From contig CM059587.1 in the NCBI GenBank assembly GCA_030407085.1, positions 76,373,001-76,437,000 of the forward strand: a DNA stretch of 64,000 bases, written 5' to 3'. Shown one piece after another: positions 24,001 through 34,074 of the stretch. The DNA is from Trichopria drosophilae. Lineage: Eukaryota; Arthropoda; Insecta; Hymenoptera; Diapriidae. Under the pieces are notes generated by a model that was not told the DNA's origin, did not search any database, and worked only from the letters and a program-made list of their open reading frames with translations. The stretch's first letter is position 1. Each line of letters starts with the position of its first letter. The position numbers and the translations under genes are program-made.

Positions 24001-26370
24001 CGGAAGTGTTCATTCAGTTGTAATAAAGGGTCAATTTTGCAGCTTTCCTCAGAGTGTACAATGATGTTCGTTATCGGATTTTTAAGTGTCTCGTAACATT
24101 TCCATTGCTGTATGCAATTTCATAATTTTCAATTTGACGGACATTCAGATGTACTGAAGTCCGAAACTAATTACTGCGTGGGACGTCACATTTTTATTTA
24201 CTGCCCAGGTGTCTTTTCGGCATCTTCTTCGGGGAATTTTGTTTTTGCAAGGACTATTTAGGTCGAAAGTTGCCAATAAATGTTAATTCGATATCCAGGT
24301 GTCTTTAGTGCGCAATAGTACAGTCAGTGAGAATGCCTTAATTTAGATTTATACTCGTAAATGAAATCTTACATTTATTGAACACTTTGCGGACGCTTTA
24401 AAATTGGTAAAAACATCTAACGAACGCTTTGTGTACATTTAAGAAAGCAATTACGTTAAAGTGTACACGAACACTCAAATGTACAAATTCACACTTCGAT
24501 TACATTTTCATGCACCCTTTGAACACTTCTGGGACATTTGTGGGGCGCTTAATTTCACACTTCGTGAATACTTAACGGAGTGTCCGATTTTCGCCAGGGT
24601 AACTAGCGATGAATATTTTCTTAAAATAAAAAGACATTCTTAAAATACTTTACAAGATTTACTCACTTCGATACATGACATAAATTTATTTAAATCACCC
24701 TTCGTGTGAATATTACGAGCATAAATCTACTTTAGTGTTAGTTATTGTTTTTATACTATATTTATTTTTCTATTTAATCTATTGACCACGTAAGAATCAA
24801 AACTGTAACCACAAATATACTGTCATTTTGTAAAGGGATTTTACGATCGAATTTTGTCCATTTAAGAAAAATAACTAAATATAATATTGGCTCAATTACG
24901 GAATTTAAAAGTAATCTCAATATTAGATTCCAAGTGTATCATTTATAAGTCAATGCAAAATTGTTCACAGATCGTCATGAACAACATTGAATTGAAATTC
25001 GGAGTTCAGTTCTTTCTAACCCTTAATCGTGATGCATAGGTCGTTTTCGACCCAGAGAAAATTCAAATTGCACTTTATAAATTGCACAACTGTAAGCATT
25101 TTCAAACGGCAGGACATATTTGACCTAGGTAGTGGGAGGAAAAGGCATTAAAATAGCCGTTGGAGCTAAGGGTTAGAAAACAATAAATGCTTCTATTCGA
25201 ATGTTTTTCATTTGACTCGGTCTTGGAATTCCTTATCAAATGAATTAAGAAATATTGAATCTGTTCCTAAATTTATTAACTTATGTAGAGAATCCACATT
25301 ACTATATTATGATTAATTCGAATGATGTCCCAGTATTCAAAAACGAATAGAAAGTTAAAAATACGAATTGAAATGAATTCAAGTGAATTAAAATGAATTA
25401 AAAAGTGGATTCAATTAATCATTTTCATGCGTTTTAATTCACTTGAATTCATTTCAATTTGTATTTTTAACTTTCTATTCATTTTCGTTTACTGGGGTAG
25501 TATCTATTTCTATAAATAACTTTTCTTTTTATATTTTATACTTTGTTACAAATTTCTATCTTGTTGATTTATGTTTATAAAATTTCATGATTGCTATATT
25601 TGTTATTTCCATTGAGCGATTTGTTATATATTTGTTAATGGAGCATTTATGCCTGTTTACTACAATAAAAAATATAAAAAAAAAAACAATTGTTATGACA
25701 TTAAATGTTTTAATTAAAAAAACAGCACAGACTTTTTGTATTAGATAACTTACTTAACAAAGAAGTAATTAAGTACATGGAATATAATTAAGAATAGAAA
25801 AATATTCGTCTATGTTAGTTATGAAAATAAATATTTTTTCACTTTCTAGGACGATATATGTTTATAATACTAGTTATTGGATATAAAATACATTTTTGTT
25901 TAATTAAAAGCCATTTATATTTGTGTACAAACTTTGGCCAAAATTGAATATATTACGTCAAATGTCACAATGACATTTCTGTATGTCAAACTTGTCGCTA
26001 CATCGAAACTCTTTCGAACAATATTTTCAGTAACTTCGACTAATTCATTATCAGTATTTAAGATGTAGTATTTTTTCCACATGCAATTGTTTGGTACAAT
26101 CTCAGTACAATAAATTGAACAAATAGTATCGATGAAAGGTGCTGAATTTTACTTTTATTACAAAAACATATGTTAAGAAAAGGGAGGAAAGTAATAGATT
26201 TAGAGGTTATGAAATTTGTTTGTTTAAAAACACTTGTAAAAAATGCGTGAAATAAAAATACAAAACTCACTTCTATTTGCAGTTTTGAGGGCCCTTTCAT
26301 ATTCTCTATTTTGACCCAATTTGTATAAATCGGTAAAAAGATTGTTTAAATTGTTTTCTTTAGAAGCCAT
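18098..26370 (-). CDS. SRP72: Signal recognition particle 72 kDa subunit (SRP72), complete
   Basis: SRP72 binds SRP68 and 7SL RNA in the signal recognition particle, which targets nascent secretory proteins to the ER. Eight exons, all GT-AG, join in frame on the minus strand: 26271-26370, 20195-20312, 19870-20125, 19330-19809, 18911-19273, 18552-18856, 18286-18495, 18098-18230. The total is 1965 nt (654 aa), close to the usual ~670. Residues 1 to about 430 form the TPR-like helical array (start MASKENNLNNLF; GQNREYERALKTANR; the NKDQNVFDSKK block; YTNQ). From about 541 the RNA-binding region has a lysine/arginine run, NYDP and the family hallmark DPERWLP at 571-577. The tail ends in a lysine-rich KKKKKGGKW. 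The ATG at 26370-26368 is chosen because the family's N-terminus begins there. No frame damage is seen. Confidence 0.95.
20313..20588 (-). other. SRP72 intron 1, 3' portion
   Basis: AT-rich intron sequence between exon 2 and the first TIR element. No feature seen. Confidence 0.5.
20589..21804. mobile_element. TIR element with GGGGAGAGTCC ends in SRP72 intron 1
   Basis: The left end reads GGGGAGAGTCCGGTAGCCC and the right end, inward, GGGGAGAGTCCAGTAGCCCC. The CCGGTAGCCCCGACCACT word recurs near 20792 and its complement near 21415, so the subterminal regions carry repeats. The element is 1216 bp, non-coding apart from a spurious 93-codon frame over the left end. The target duplication is unclear (TA on the left only), so the superfamily is unassigned. 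Confidence 0.7.
21805..22387 (-). other. SRP72 intron 1, unassigned AT-rich stretch
   Basis: No gene or transposon end recognised. Confidence 0.4.
22388..22544 (-). mobile_element. 3' tail of a LINE, minus orientation
   Basis: A (TTTA)n run at 22388-22414 reads as (AAAT)n on the minus strand, at the end of a short unique segment (22415-22544). This looks like a severely truncated non-LTR insertion. It abuts the CCCAGTAAACG element to its right. Confidence 0.5.
22545..23652. mobile_element. CCCAGTAAACG-family TIR element with a tRNA-like segment
   Basis: The left end is CCCAGTAAACGAAAAAAGAT and the right end, inward, CCCAGTAAACGAAAAAAGAT (perfect over 20 bases). The flanks are AA and TA, a slightly degraded TA-type duplication. 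The interior has many TTAATCC/AATCCC-like subterminal words, a 73-nt tRNA-like stretch near the right end, and no transposase. Confidence 0.78.
23446..23518 (+). other. tRNA-like sequence with A- and B-box promoter motifs
   Basis: TGGCCGAGTGG (A-box type) and GGTTCAATTCT (B-box type) are spaced as in a tRNA gene, with an anticodon-arm-like TGCGC/GCGCA stem between them and a T9 run shortly after, as for pol III termination. The T-arm and acceptor stems pair poorly, the loop between TGCGC and GCGCA is too long, and no CCA-compatible acceptor end is evident. I read it as a decayed tRNA of the Leu/Ser type or a SINE head captured in the transposon, not a working tRNA. Confidence 0.55.
23653..23782 (+). 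mobile_element. LINE 3' tail, plus orientation
   Basis: GGGGCGTTTAACACC followed by a (TAAA)n run resembles the 3' end of the LINE at 14680-14730 (GTTTAACGCCC then (AAAT)n), indicating the same LINE family. The CCCAGTAAACG element inserted just upstream of it. Confidence 0.6.
23810..24599. mobile_element. TA-flanked TIR element with CCCTGGCGAAAA ends
   Basis: Left CCCTGGCGAAAATGGGACAC and right (inward) CCCTGGCGAAAATCGGACAC are flanked by TA at 23808-23809 and 24600-24601. The 790 bp interior is dense in AGTGTNC words (multiple subterminal repeats in both directions) and non-coding. It is probably a Tc1/mariner-type MITE. Confidence 0.78.
25018..25176. mobile_element. Possible short TIR element (CTAACCCTTA ends)
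   Basis: TCTAACCCTTAATCG on the left and an inverted GCTAAGGGTTAGA on the right enclose about 160 bp that contains GTCGTTTTCGACCC. Only about 10-12 terminal bases pair, so this is tentative. Confidence 0.4.
25329..25497. mobile_element. Hairpin MITE of the CCCAGTAAACG family
   Basis: Almost the whole 169 bp folds on itself: GAATAGAAAGTTAAAAATAC on the left matches its reverse complement on the right, and the ends are CCCAGTATTC and (inward) CCCCAGTAAACG. It is the shortest member of the family in this window. Confidence 0.72.
25498..26270 (-). other. SRP72 intron 1, 5' portion
   Basis: AT-rich intronic DNA up to the exon-1 donor. No element or gene recognised. Confidence 0.45.
26271..26370 (-). 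CDS. SRP72: SRP72 first coding exon, 6 kb from exon 2
   Basis: These 100 nt encode the 33-residue SRP72 N-terminus (MASKENNLNNLFTDLYKLGQ and onward) and one base of the next codon. The donor is GTGAGT, phase 1, matching the phase of the exon-2 acceptor at 20312. The intervening 5958-nt intron carries at least four TIR elements and LINE tails, so an automated annotator could easily miss this exon. Confidence 0.92.
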
Positions 26371-26718
26371 GTTGGCTACTTGCAGTTGCCAGCACTACTA
26401 TAATGACTTATGCATCAACACTTTCTTGATTGCATGTACATATAGAACCCGGCATTTTGGAGTTTGGAGTCGAGATGTGGCGCTGCAATCATTAATACAC
26501 TTTCTCTCAACACTCTCAAAGGAAACCAGTTTAATTCGGTTTACATATATCCCCAAAAACCCAAAAGTTATACCAAAAATCTGTGTACAATGTAGTACGA
26601 AACAAGTTTGTATAAAAATGCGAGCGTATACGATATTATAAACGCACCTAACCTCAAAGAACCGATTACCTTGGATTATCGAATGACTTGAATTCAAAAC
26701 TCGATATTACGAAACAAG
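26371..26718 (-). promoter_or_regulatory. Presumed SRP72 5' UTR and promoter region
   Basis: Immediately upstream of the SRP72 ATG. No TATA box or clear initiator can be assigned by eye. The opposed open frames here (26321-26641 and 26398-26697) carry no recognisable domain. The region ends at a MITE at 26719. Confidence 0.4.
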
Positions 26719-26980
26719 TGCGCAAAGTGCATTTTATCGCACGAGCAGCGAGAGCAAGCACGAGTCGCCCACATAGTCGGCGATGAGTGAGACCTTATCG
26801 CGCGAGTGAGATGAAGCTGGGCATGCGTTGCTTACGATACTTTATGCAATTCTACATTGTGCAACGTGTTAATTTGCGCCCGAAAATTTCAATGCGCAAA
26901 GAAAATTTTGCCGCAAATGTGCGAAAGCTGTGCGCAAAGCAATATTACCGCACGCAGTGCGGTAAAATTTACTTTGCGCA
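26719..26980. mobile_element. GC-richer MITE upstream of SRP72
   Basis: TGCGCAAAGTGCATTTTATC at the left is matched by TGCGCAAAGTAAATTTTACC read inward from the right. Additional GCGCAAAG/CTTTGCGC words lie inside, with a GCGAG/GCACGAG-rich core. The 262 bp element is non-coding; the 26787-27077 frame lies across it. The target duplication is unclear. Confidence 0.65.
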
Positions 26981-27134
26981 TCGAATTGATGGCCCTATAT
27001 TGACCACCAGTGATTCACAAAATTATCCCAAAATGTTGCAAATTATGATGCAATATTGGATTGCAATAGTTTGTTAAGACAAAATTATTGTATAACCAAT
27101 TTGGTACATTATAGAGCCACTGGTAATCATGAGC

Positions 27135-28757
27135 AAATTTCATATGGACCGTTGTTTAAGTTTGGCGACCATATATTTGGAAACTTCATTGTAAGTTATT
27201 ATTAAATTTATGTGACATAGTATAGCGTAAATTATATTTTACTTCTCAAAGCCGCATTGAAAAATAAAACTTAAACAATTATTGTTCTTTTATCTTCTTC
27301 GCATTTCTGTTGAATTTTTGTTGTTGTTTTTTGTCAAGTTTCAGTTCTCATCCTCTTTCTCTTGATTCAAACATTTACAAAATCAACAAACTTTAATTTT
27401 GTTGGAAGTCATGTTTAATAAGTATTGACTGAAAATGAAAATGGAGGTAAATTTTATACCACATTGACTATTATTATATGCTTCGCCTTCACAAAAGATA
27501 ACAATAGCACACAAAAAATCGTACATTGAATTCTAAGCCATTTGCAATTAAAACTAGTGTTGGCGTGGTGCCTGGCTCGCTTCGCTCGCTCAGAAACTTC
27601 GAGCCAGTAGAGAGTCGGCTATTCCTTAATACTCGTTTGTTTACTAACACCTTTCAAATACATTATAAAATTATATTGATATTTGGGGGTCCAATCAAAT
27701 TTAGGTCCAAGTGGCTTCGATAGATATGTTACAACAATATAGTGTTTCTTATATGTATGAAAATTGAAAATGAGCATTTTCAAAACTTCGACCTCGACAA
27801 CAGGCCAGCCGAAGTATAAATAAATAAGAGTTGCAAAACAACTTCAAGCACTTGTATTGTAATAGACTATTCTATATGATACTGTCTGTATCATTATGAT
27901 CTTATATATACAATATATATACATATAATTCGTCAAAGATATCTTGAAAGTGTCGAAAAGATCTCTGACGGATATCTTTTAGATACTATAAGACATCTTT
28001 TAGATATATCGAAATAGTTATTTTCGTATCAAGGGCGTAAAAGAACTTCGCGCCCCAGGGGCTGGCGAAGACTACTCCTGGGGGTAGGGGGTCGAAACGT
28101 CGAAATTTTATGGAAAACTATAGGGCAATTTTTTTGCCGAGGTGACCAAATTCAATACTTTTTCAGACAATAGTCATAAGCAATTTAAACCAGTTTTTAT
28201 GGCATTATCGTTGACTTTAGGAAGAAAATGTATACAACCTTTTTTGTACAGAATTTCATGCTCTATCTTTTTTGTTTGAAACATTTTTTAATGAAATTTG
28301 TATTTTTCAAAATAAATGCAAAAAACTACGAAGAAACTTAATTGGGGCTATTTTTTTTTAGTAATAGAAGGATGGATCAGCGCCAAAATCTAATCAGATC
28401 TAAGTTAGGCCGAGACGCGTATTTAAAAAAAAAATTTATGTCGATACGCTTATCCGTTCGCGAGTTATCGCGAGACAAAAAAATGGGACGTACGGACGTA
28501 CGTACGTACAAGATTACGGACACAAATTTTGTTATTGTTGATTTGGGTTCCTTAGGGTCTGAAACGTCGACATTTGATGAAAAATTATAGGATAATTTTT
28601 ATGCCCGAAGTGACCAAATTCAAGACTTAGTCTGGGTCGAAGTAATTACGTTTCCAATTCAATTGACATTTCGAATTGAGAAACGTCACATAACCTAATT
28701 CGATGGACTTTCGAATATTTTAATTCCGAAATTCGTTTTAATGCGTTAGGTCTTATT
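27135..28757. other. Left part of duplicated unit 1, no gene recognised
   Basis: Non-coding sequence in which a block around GAAACGTCGA and GTGACCAAATTCAA occurs twice in direct orientation (about 28085-28155 and 28560-28630), flanking a segment with an ACGTACGGACGTACGTACGT run. This is probably an unidentified transposon. Its copy is at 49071-50706. Confidence 0.45.
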
Positions 28758-30773
28758 CCCAACAAACGAAAAAGAATTAAAACGACTTGAATACGTTTTA
28801 TTTCGGTTTCTTGGCAATTTTCATTGAAATTCTTTCATTCCAATCCGATAAAATACCTGAACTGAACATAAACATAACCTAAAAACATTAACTATTTTTA
28901 GTTTTTACATGGAAACACGAACTAAAATGTAATGAATTTCACAGGCACTAAGTAATAATAATATATGTGAAGATAAACAATGCCTGTCATGGACGTAACA
29001 TTTGTTTTTCTTATTCTTTGTAATAAAATATTGTATAATAAAACCCAACGGATTAAAACGAATGTTTCCGATTCGTTCAGATAATTCAGATATTCAGAAA
29101 TTCAAGCGAATGTATTAAATCGATGAACTTCGAATTGTGTTGGGACGTTTCTCAATTCGAAATGTCAAGAAACAGGATTGGAAATGTACTTTTTGAATTC
29201 GTTTTTATTCTTTTTCGTTTGTTCGGTTATGAATATTTTTTTATTGCAAAGAAGGAATGAGAACAAATATTACATCCATGATAGACATTGTTTACCCAGT
29301 AAACGGAAAAGGATTGAAAATGATAGAAAGGGATTCATTTAATCTGATTTCAATTCAAAATCTGAACATTTTTAATCCTTAGCTATCCATGAGAAACTTG
29401 TAAAAGATTTCAATCGATTTTAATCCTGAAATTGGAAATAAAACATTATACTTTTAATCCATTTCATTCCCTTAAAACTTTCCACTTATTCGAATCGTTT
29501 TCTATTCTCAGGACGGAATTAAAAAAAATTCTCTGTATCCTTTCCAATAATTTAATCATTTTCGTCTCAAGGATCCCATTTTATTCACAGCAGAGGATAG
29601 AAAAATCGTCATTTGTATTATTTTAATCTTTAAATAATTGCTGTCATACGAATTTGTTTTAATCCTCTGTAGTGGATCGACCATTTTTATTTCTTATTAT
29701 TTTAATCCCAGAAAGCTGTAATCCACTTAAATTCGTGAAATCAGATTAAAATTGATTTCTTTCGATATTCTTTATTAATAATAAAGATTCTCCTAATTTT
29801 TAAACATATTAAGGAATTATAATCAATATACGTAAACTAATTACGAAAACTACGTATGTATATGTAACTACAGAAAAATATAGAAATTAATTAGGCTGCA
29901 AATTTAATTTTGCAATATTAACAACGTTATAGTGCAATTTTCGCTTAAAATTACAACCTTTGTATTTTATAATTCAATTTTTTTTTTCAAAACCCAAAAA
30001 ACTTGAAACATTTTTTTTATTGTATATTTTTATAAAAATAATAATAGAGGAAAACTCTGTTATATAATCTTTTTCTTCTTGTCCCAGAATAGCGTCAATA
30101 CACATGGGATATTACAGTCATCGTGTCAAAACTTGTCCTATAATACGTGATTGTCCAATGCCTGACATTTTCGTTAAAATAATTATTTATACATCTGGAT
30201 TGGAGAGTTTTATACGTAAATTACTTTTTATAAAGTATAAACATAATTGATAATGACAAATTATGCAACATTTATTCTTTTATTAATTGCCAATTATGAA
30301 AAATGCAGATAGCTATGTTGTAGAGTGTCCCATAATACGGTCTTTTACCTTAATTGTGGACGAGAAATCATACAAAAAGGAACAAACAATTGTTTTAACC
30401 TTTCCCGCCAATTTAGACATTGCAGTTTTATTCAAAATTAAAATGTCGTAAAATCCATATTCTTTATTCTTAAGGGAAGGTTGAAAGACAAAACAAACGA
30501 TGTAGAACAAAATCTGTAGATGTGTGTAAAAATACAGTAAATAAGTGTAATTTTAAATTTGTTTAAAATTATAAAGACGTAAACAATTGTAATTAAATTG
30601 CAAAACAATTTTCCAGAAATTTTTTTCATATGCTGCGTATAATATCTGAAATCGCATAAGAGAAAATATTGTAAAATATGAACCAACGAATTTAAATTCA
30701 CTTTTCTGTTTATTACTTTATGGTGGGAAATATTCTCCAATAATCATAATAAACCATTTATTTTATTAATTTA

Positions 30774-30862
30774 GTGTCACTTTCGAGAGATGCCATGGAC
30801 AATACTCTGGATGACTTCTACTCATCGAATGACGAATGCGAAAAGAATATTGCTGAAAATTA
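30774..30862 (+). other. Exon-like reading frame with acceptor and poly(A) signal
   Basis: A TTTATTTTATTAATTTAG acceptor precedes 89 nt that read through as a short acidic peptide (containing DAMDNTLDDFYSSNDECE) and stop at TAA. AATAAA follows about 25 nt later. It could be the last exon of a lost transposase or a captured gene fragment. The unit-2 copy (about 52713-52801) differs at one codon (Leu to Pro). Confidence 0.3.
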
Positions 30863-31427
30863 ATGTAATCTATTGTTTATAATTTAATAAATAGCTGTAA
30901 TTGCAATAAACCTTTCCAAAAGATCCTAAAGAAAATATAATTAAAATAAAGAAAATATAATTAATCTGTCTACAATTACATTATTTAAATCCTGTTCATC
31001 TGTAAGAATTAAAAAGGATTAATTGCATCAATATATGGCTACCCAGCAAACCAAGAATGATTGAGAAGCATTTATAATTATTAATTCACTTAATTGGCTT
31101 CTTGTGAATCCTTCTTTAAACTGAATCTTTTGGAATACTTCAATTAGGACTAAATCTTTAGTTTTGAATGCTTCTTAATACTTGTAATATTAAGTCATAA
31201 AGTGAAACCTTGTCTAATATGCATCGTCATCGAATCGTTTGCGAATGCTTTTGGAAGCATATATGCGAATATTTTCAATGCTCACGGATTCTTTTTTAAT
31301 ACTTCTAGAGGCATTTGTGGGACTAATTTTAAAATCTTCTCAATGCTTCATCGAGTCGTGTGATGCGAGTGCTTTTATCCTAGCGTATTCCTGAAGTATG
31401 AACATTTTTAAATTGTTTTACTATCAA

Positions 31428-31745
31428 GATTTCGCTTATGTCTTGCCATTTTCGAGATATTTGAGAATTTGGAAATTTTCAGTTTTGCAAATTTCAAAAA
31501 TCTGTTTGCATGTATGAATTAATCGACTCCAGGTCATCCCCCCTATCGATACGCCCCTCAAAATTTTGTCAGATTTTACTTATCTCTTGCCGTTTTCGAG
31601 ATATTTGAGAATTTTGAAAATTTTCAGTTTTGCTAATTTTCAAAATTCGTTCGTATGTACGCATTAACCGACTCAATAGGATCCCCCCTTTTGATAGCCT
31701 CCAAAATTTTGTAATATTTTGCTTATCTCTGGCCGTTTTTGAGAT
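31428..31745. repeat. Tandem repeat of about 150 bp, a little over two copies
   Basis: Each unit starts near GCTTATSTCTTGCC and TTTTCGAGATATTTGAGAAT, then an AATTTTCAGTTTTGC block, a CGACTC block and a run of C (ATCCCCCC). The units at about 31434, 31578 and 31720 (partial) differ by a few bases. The copy in unit 2 is at about 53367-53685. Confidence 0.65.
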
Positions 31746-31882
31746 AATTAAGAATTTTTAAAAATTTTAACGTGTAACAGAAATATCATATTACGTTACT
31801 GATAGTGATCGACAGTGTTAGACCAGTGGTCGGTGCCGCGCGCGATCGTTGTTTCTAGTCAAGTATTCTTGGTGGGGAACAC

Positions 31883-31910
31883 TACTTGGATAGATGACCG
31901 CTTGAGAACA
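31883..31910 (+). ncRNA. 5S rRNA-like fragment (box C region)
   Basis: TACTTGGATAGATGACCGCT followed by TGAGAACA differs from the usual animal 5S rRNA box C region at only four of 28 positions, all transitions. The rest of a 5S gene is not recognisable, so it is a fragment, possibly from a 5S-derived SINE captured inside the transposon. The counterpart in unit 2 is 53822-53849. Confidence 0.55.
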
Positions 31911-32540
31911 ACTTTCTTAAGATAATTAAATCATCTAAAAAAAGTTAAAAAATATTTGAATTAAATAAAAAATAATAATAAAATTAGAAATAAAAAAAAT
32001 TTTTTTTGTATACAAAGAGGACAAAATTTAAAAACAAAAAATTAAAATTTGCTATGCTTCTTAATTCTTACTGAAGGATACAGAAATAGGATTCAGAAGT
32101 ATTGAAAGTTTCAATGCTTCTCAATCATTCTTGGTTTGCTGGGTATCCTTGAATATGGATTGAACAAAAATGTATGGCCTATCCCTATATATGGTTAGAA
32201 AAGGATTACCGTGAGCCAGTGCATGGTCTATCCCTGAATATAGAGAGAAAAGATTTAACTTTCTTATTCATAATTCCCGTTAATCCGTTATCAGGGATTC
32301 AGATTGTGGATTAAAAAGGATTGACAGGAATTCAAAATGTTTAATCCCTGGCAATCCTTTTCCGTTTGCTGGGTACTTTCACATATATTATTATTATGTA
32401 CTTTCGGTGAAATTGATTACATTATAGTAAGTTCATTCATGTAAAAACTGATATGTCTATAGGTTATGTTTATGTTCTATTCACGTACATATATTATATC
32501 GGAAAAGAACGTAAAAAATTTCAAAGAAAGTGGCCAAGAA

Positions 32541-33101
32541 CCCAATAAATGAAGAAGTATATGGAATCGATATTTTGCTCTCTGTTTCTTTCTAGTGGCG
32601 TAATGATTATTCGAGATTCTTATTCGGATTTATACTATTTTATACAACCTGTAATACCAGAATTGAATTCATTCGATCTTATACGATACCGCGGTATTTA
32701 AAGCATTACAAAAATCGCAATTCGTCTGTTTACGGTTTTTTCTACTTGTTTACTTTTTCTACATATAATATACGGACCGTCACACCGAGTATACGCACAA
32801 TATGTTTGATCACAAAAATTGATTTGTTGCGACTTAGAATAGCTTTAAATTCTGTTAATTTAATCGAAGAATTGATTATATCGTTTTCCGTATTTTATAA
32901 TTTTCGAAGAAATGTTCTGTTTTCTAGTTTTCAGTTTAAATCGTTTGATAATCCAAAGTAATCGTTTCTTTGAGGTTATGTGCGTTTATGTATCGCGTAT
33001 AATATCGTATACACTTGCATTCGAAACAGAGTGGGAAAGAAAAAGACTTATTTCGTATTAAATCGTACACAGATTTTTCGTATACTTTTTCGTTTGTTGG
33101 G
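32541..33101. mobile_element. CCCAAYAAAYG element nested in right arm of outer palindrome
   Basis: The left end CCCAATAAATGAAGAAGTAT and the right end inward CCCAACAAACGAAAAAGTAT are flanked by AA, so the pre-insertion site CCAAGAAACCG can be read across. The interior (about 32680-32935) resembles the outer flank at 33154-33290. Confidence 0.7.
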
Positions 33102-33153
33102 AAACCGAAATAAAACGTATCCAATTCGTTTTAATTCTTTTTCGTTTGTTGGG

Positions 33154-34074
33154 ATATGATACCGCATTTAACGCATTACAAAAATTGTTGCGGCTTAGAA
33201 TAGCTTTAAATTCTGTCAATTTAATCGAAGAATAAATTATATCGTTTTCCGTATTTCATAATTCTTGAAGAAATGTTCTATTTTAGATTATATGCCTACG
33301 ATGAAATTTACACAACGGTCGTTTTCTATTTCGCGATCGATAAATTATCAGAACAGTAAAAACCTCAATAGTCGAATTGTAACTTTAAACATTCGTGGAT
33401 ATTAAAATAGACGTATCAAAATTAATGAAAATAAGCTTGTCATAGTAAAAATATTTATTAACGTAAACAGTTTCATAAGCAACAAATATTATTTCACGAC
33501 TGTTTGCTTTAAATTTTCATAATTTTCATAAATAATTCTTTAGACTGGTGACCGTCTAAACCAAGAATCAACAACGTCAAAACATGACATGTTAATAATG
33601 TCGTGCCAACTGGTCTAGAATATCGATGGTCCATAATAGCCTCATATTTTATAAACTGTCAGCATGTTAAAATGCACACCATAAACTTAAAATATCAGTA
33701 AAATACTTACAAAATGTGGAAAGTTGGAGACATTAGGTTATTGAGTATTAAATAAGAGTATGCTAACTAGTCTGAAACTTTTAAACCGATTCCAAATGTT
33801 TTAATGCCTAGACATCATAAAAATGACACCCTAAAAACTTGACCCATTGATATCAGGTAAAGAAAATCAAAGGTCCAGACAAGAATATCGGAAGGGAAAG
33901 TAATTAGGCTTATCAACCGACCCACCGGATACTTACCATTCCGAAGTGTCGTTTGGTAAACAATTTTTGCCCCTCCATCATCACCTGTTTTTGACTACCT
34001 CATGACCGAATCCTTCGCTACAAGTCGACCAGTTCTAAGTTAACTATAACCGAAGACGGACGAACATCAGAAAC
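33154..34074. other. Upstream region of ankyrin ORF (unit 1)
   Basis: 33154-33290 repeats the interior of the 32541-33101 element. The rest (33300-34074) is non-repetitive here and includes a GGTGACCGTCTAAACC / CCAACTGGTCTAGAATATCG area. No TATA box could be assigned to the ankyrin ORF. Confidence 0.4.

Larger units (their letters stand above)
31042..32143. mobile_element. 1.1 kb CCCAGCAAACC element, innermost of the nest
   Basis: Left CCCAGCAAACCAAGAATGAT and the right end inward are the same for over 25 bases. TA flanks are at 31040-31041 and 32144-32145. It contains AATGCTTCT-type subterminal words, about two tandem units of 150 bp (31428-31745) and a 5S-rRNA-like stretch. Non-coding. Confidence 0.8.
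29295..32373. mobile_element. 3.1 kb CCCAGTAAACGG element nested in the outer palindrome
   Basis: Left CCCAGTAAACGGAAAAGGAT and right (inward) CCCAGCAAACGGAAAAGGAT are flanked by TA at 29293-29294 and 32374-32375. Subterminal TTAATCC/GGATTAA words occur many times. It is itself opened by the element at 31042-32143. No transposase is seen, but an exon-like stretch is noted at 30774-30862. Confidence 0.78.
28758..33153. mobile_element. Outer palindromic CCCAACAAACG element carrying nested insertions
   Basis: The left end is CCCAACAAACGAAAAAGAAT. The right end (33153 inward) is identical for over 25 bases and the match continues to about 53 bp. Beyond an insertion (32541-33101) the inverted match resumes at 32374-32540 against about 28800-28975, and after another insertion (29295-32373) at 29230-29294 against about 28975-29040. 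The original element was therefore a palindrome of roughly 750 bp, later opened by at least two relatives. The right flank from 33154 also resembles the interior of the 32541-33101 element, so the host site was itself a family member. Confidence 0.75.

Noticed and set aside
26398..26697. 99-codon minus-strand frame overlapping a 106-codon plus-strand frame upstream of SRP72
   Set aside because: Mutually overlapping, no domain; the region is better explained as SRP72 5' flank.
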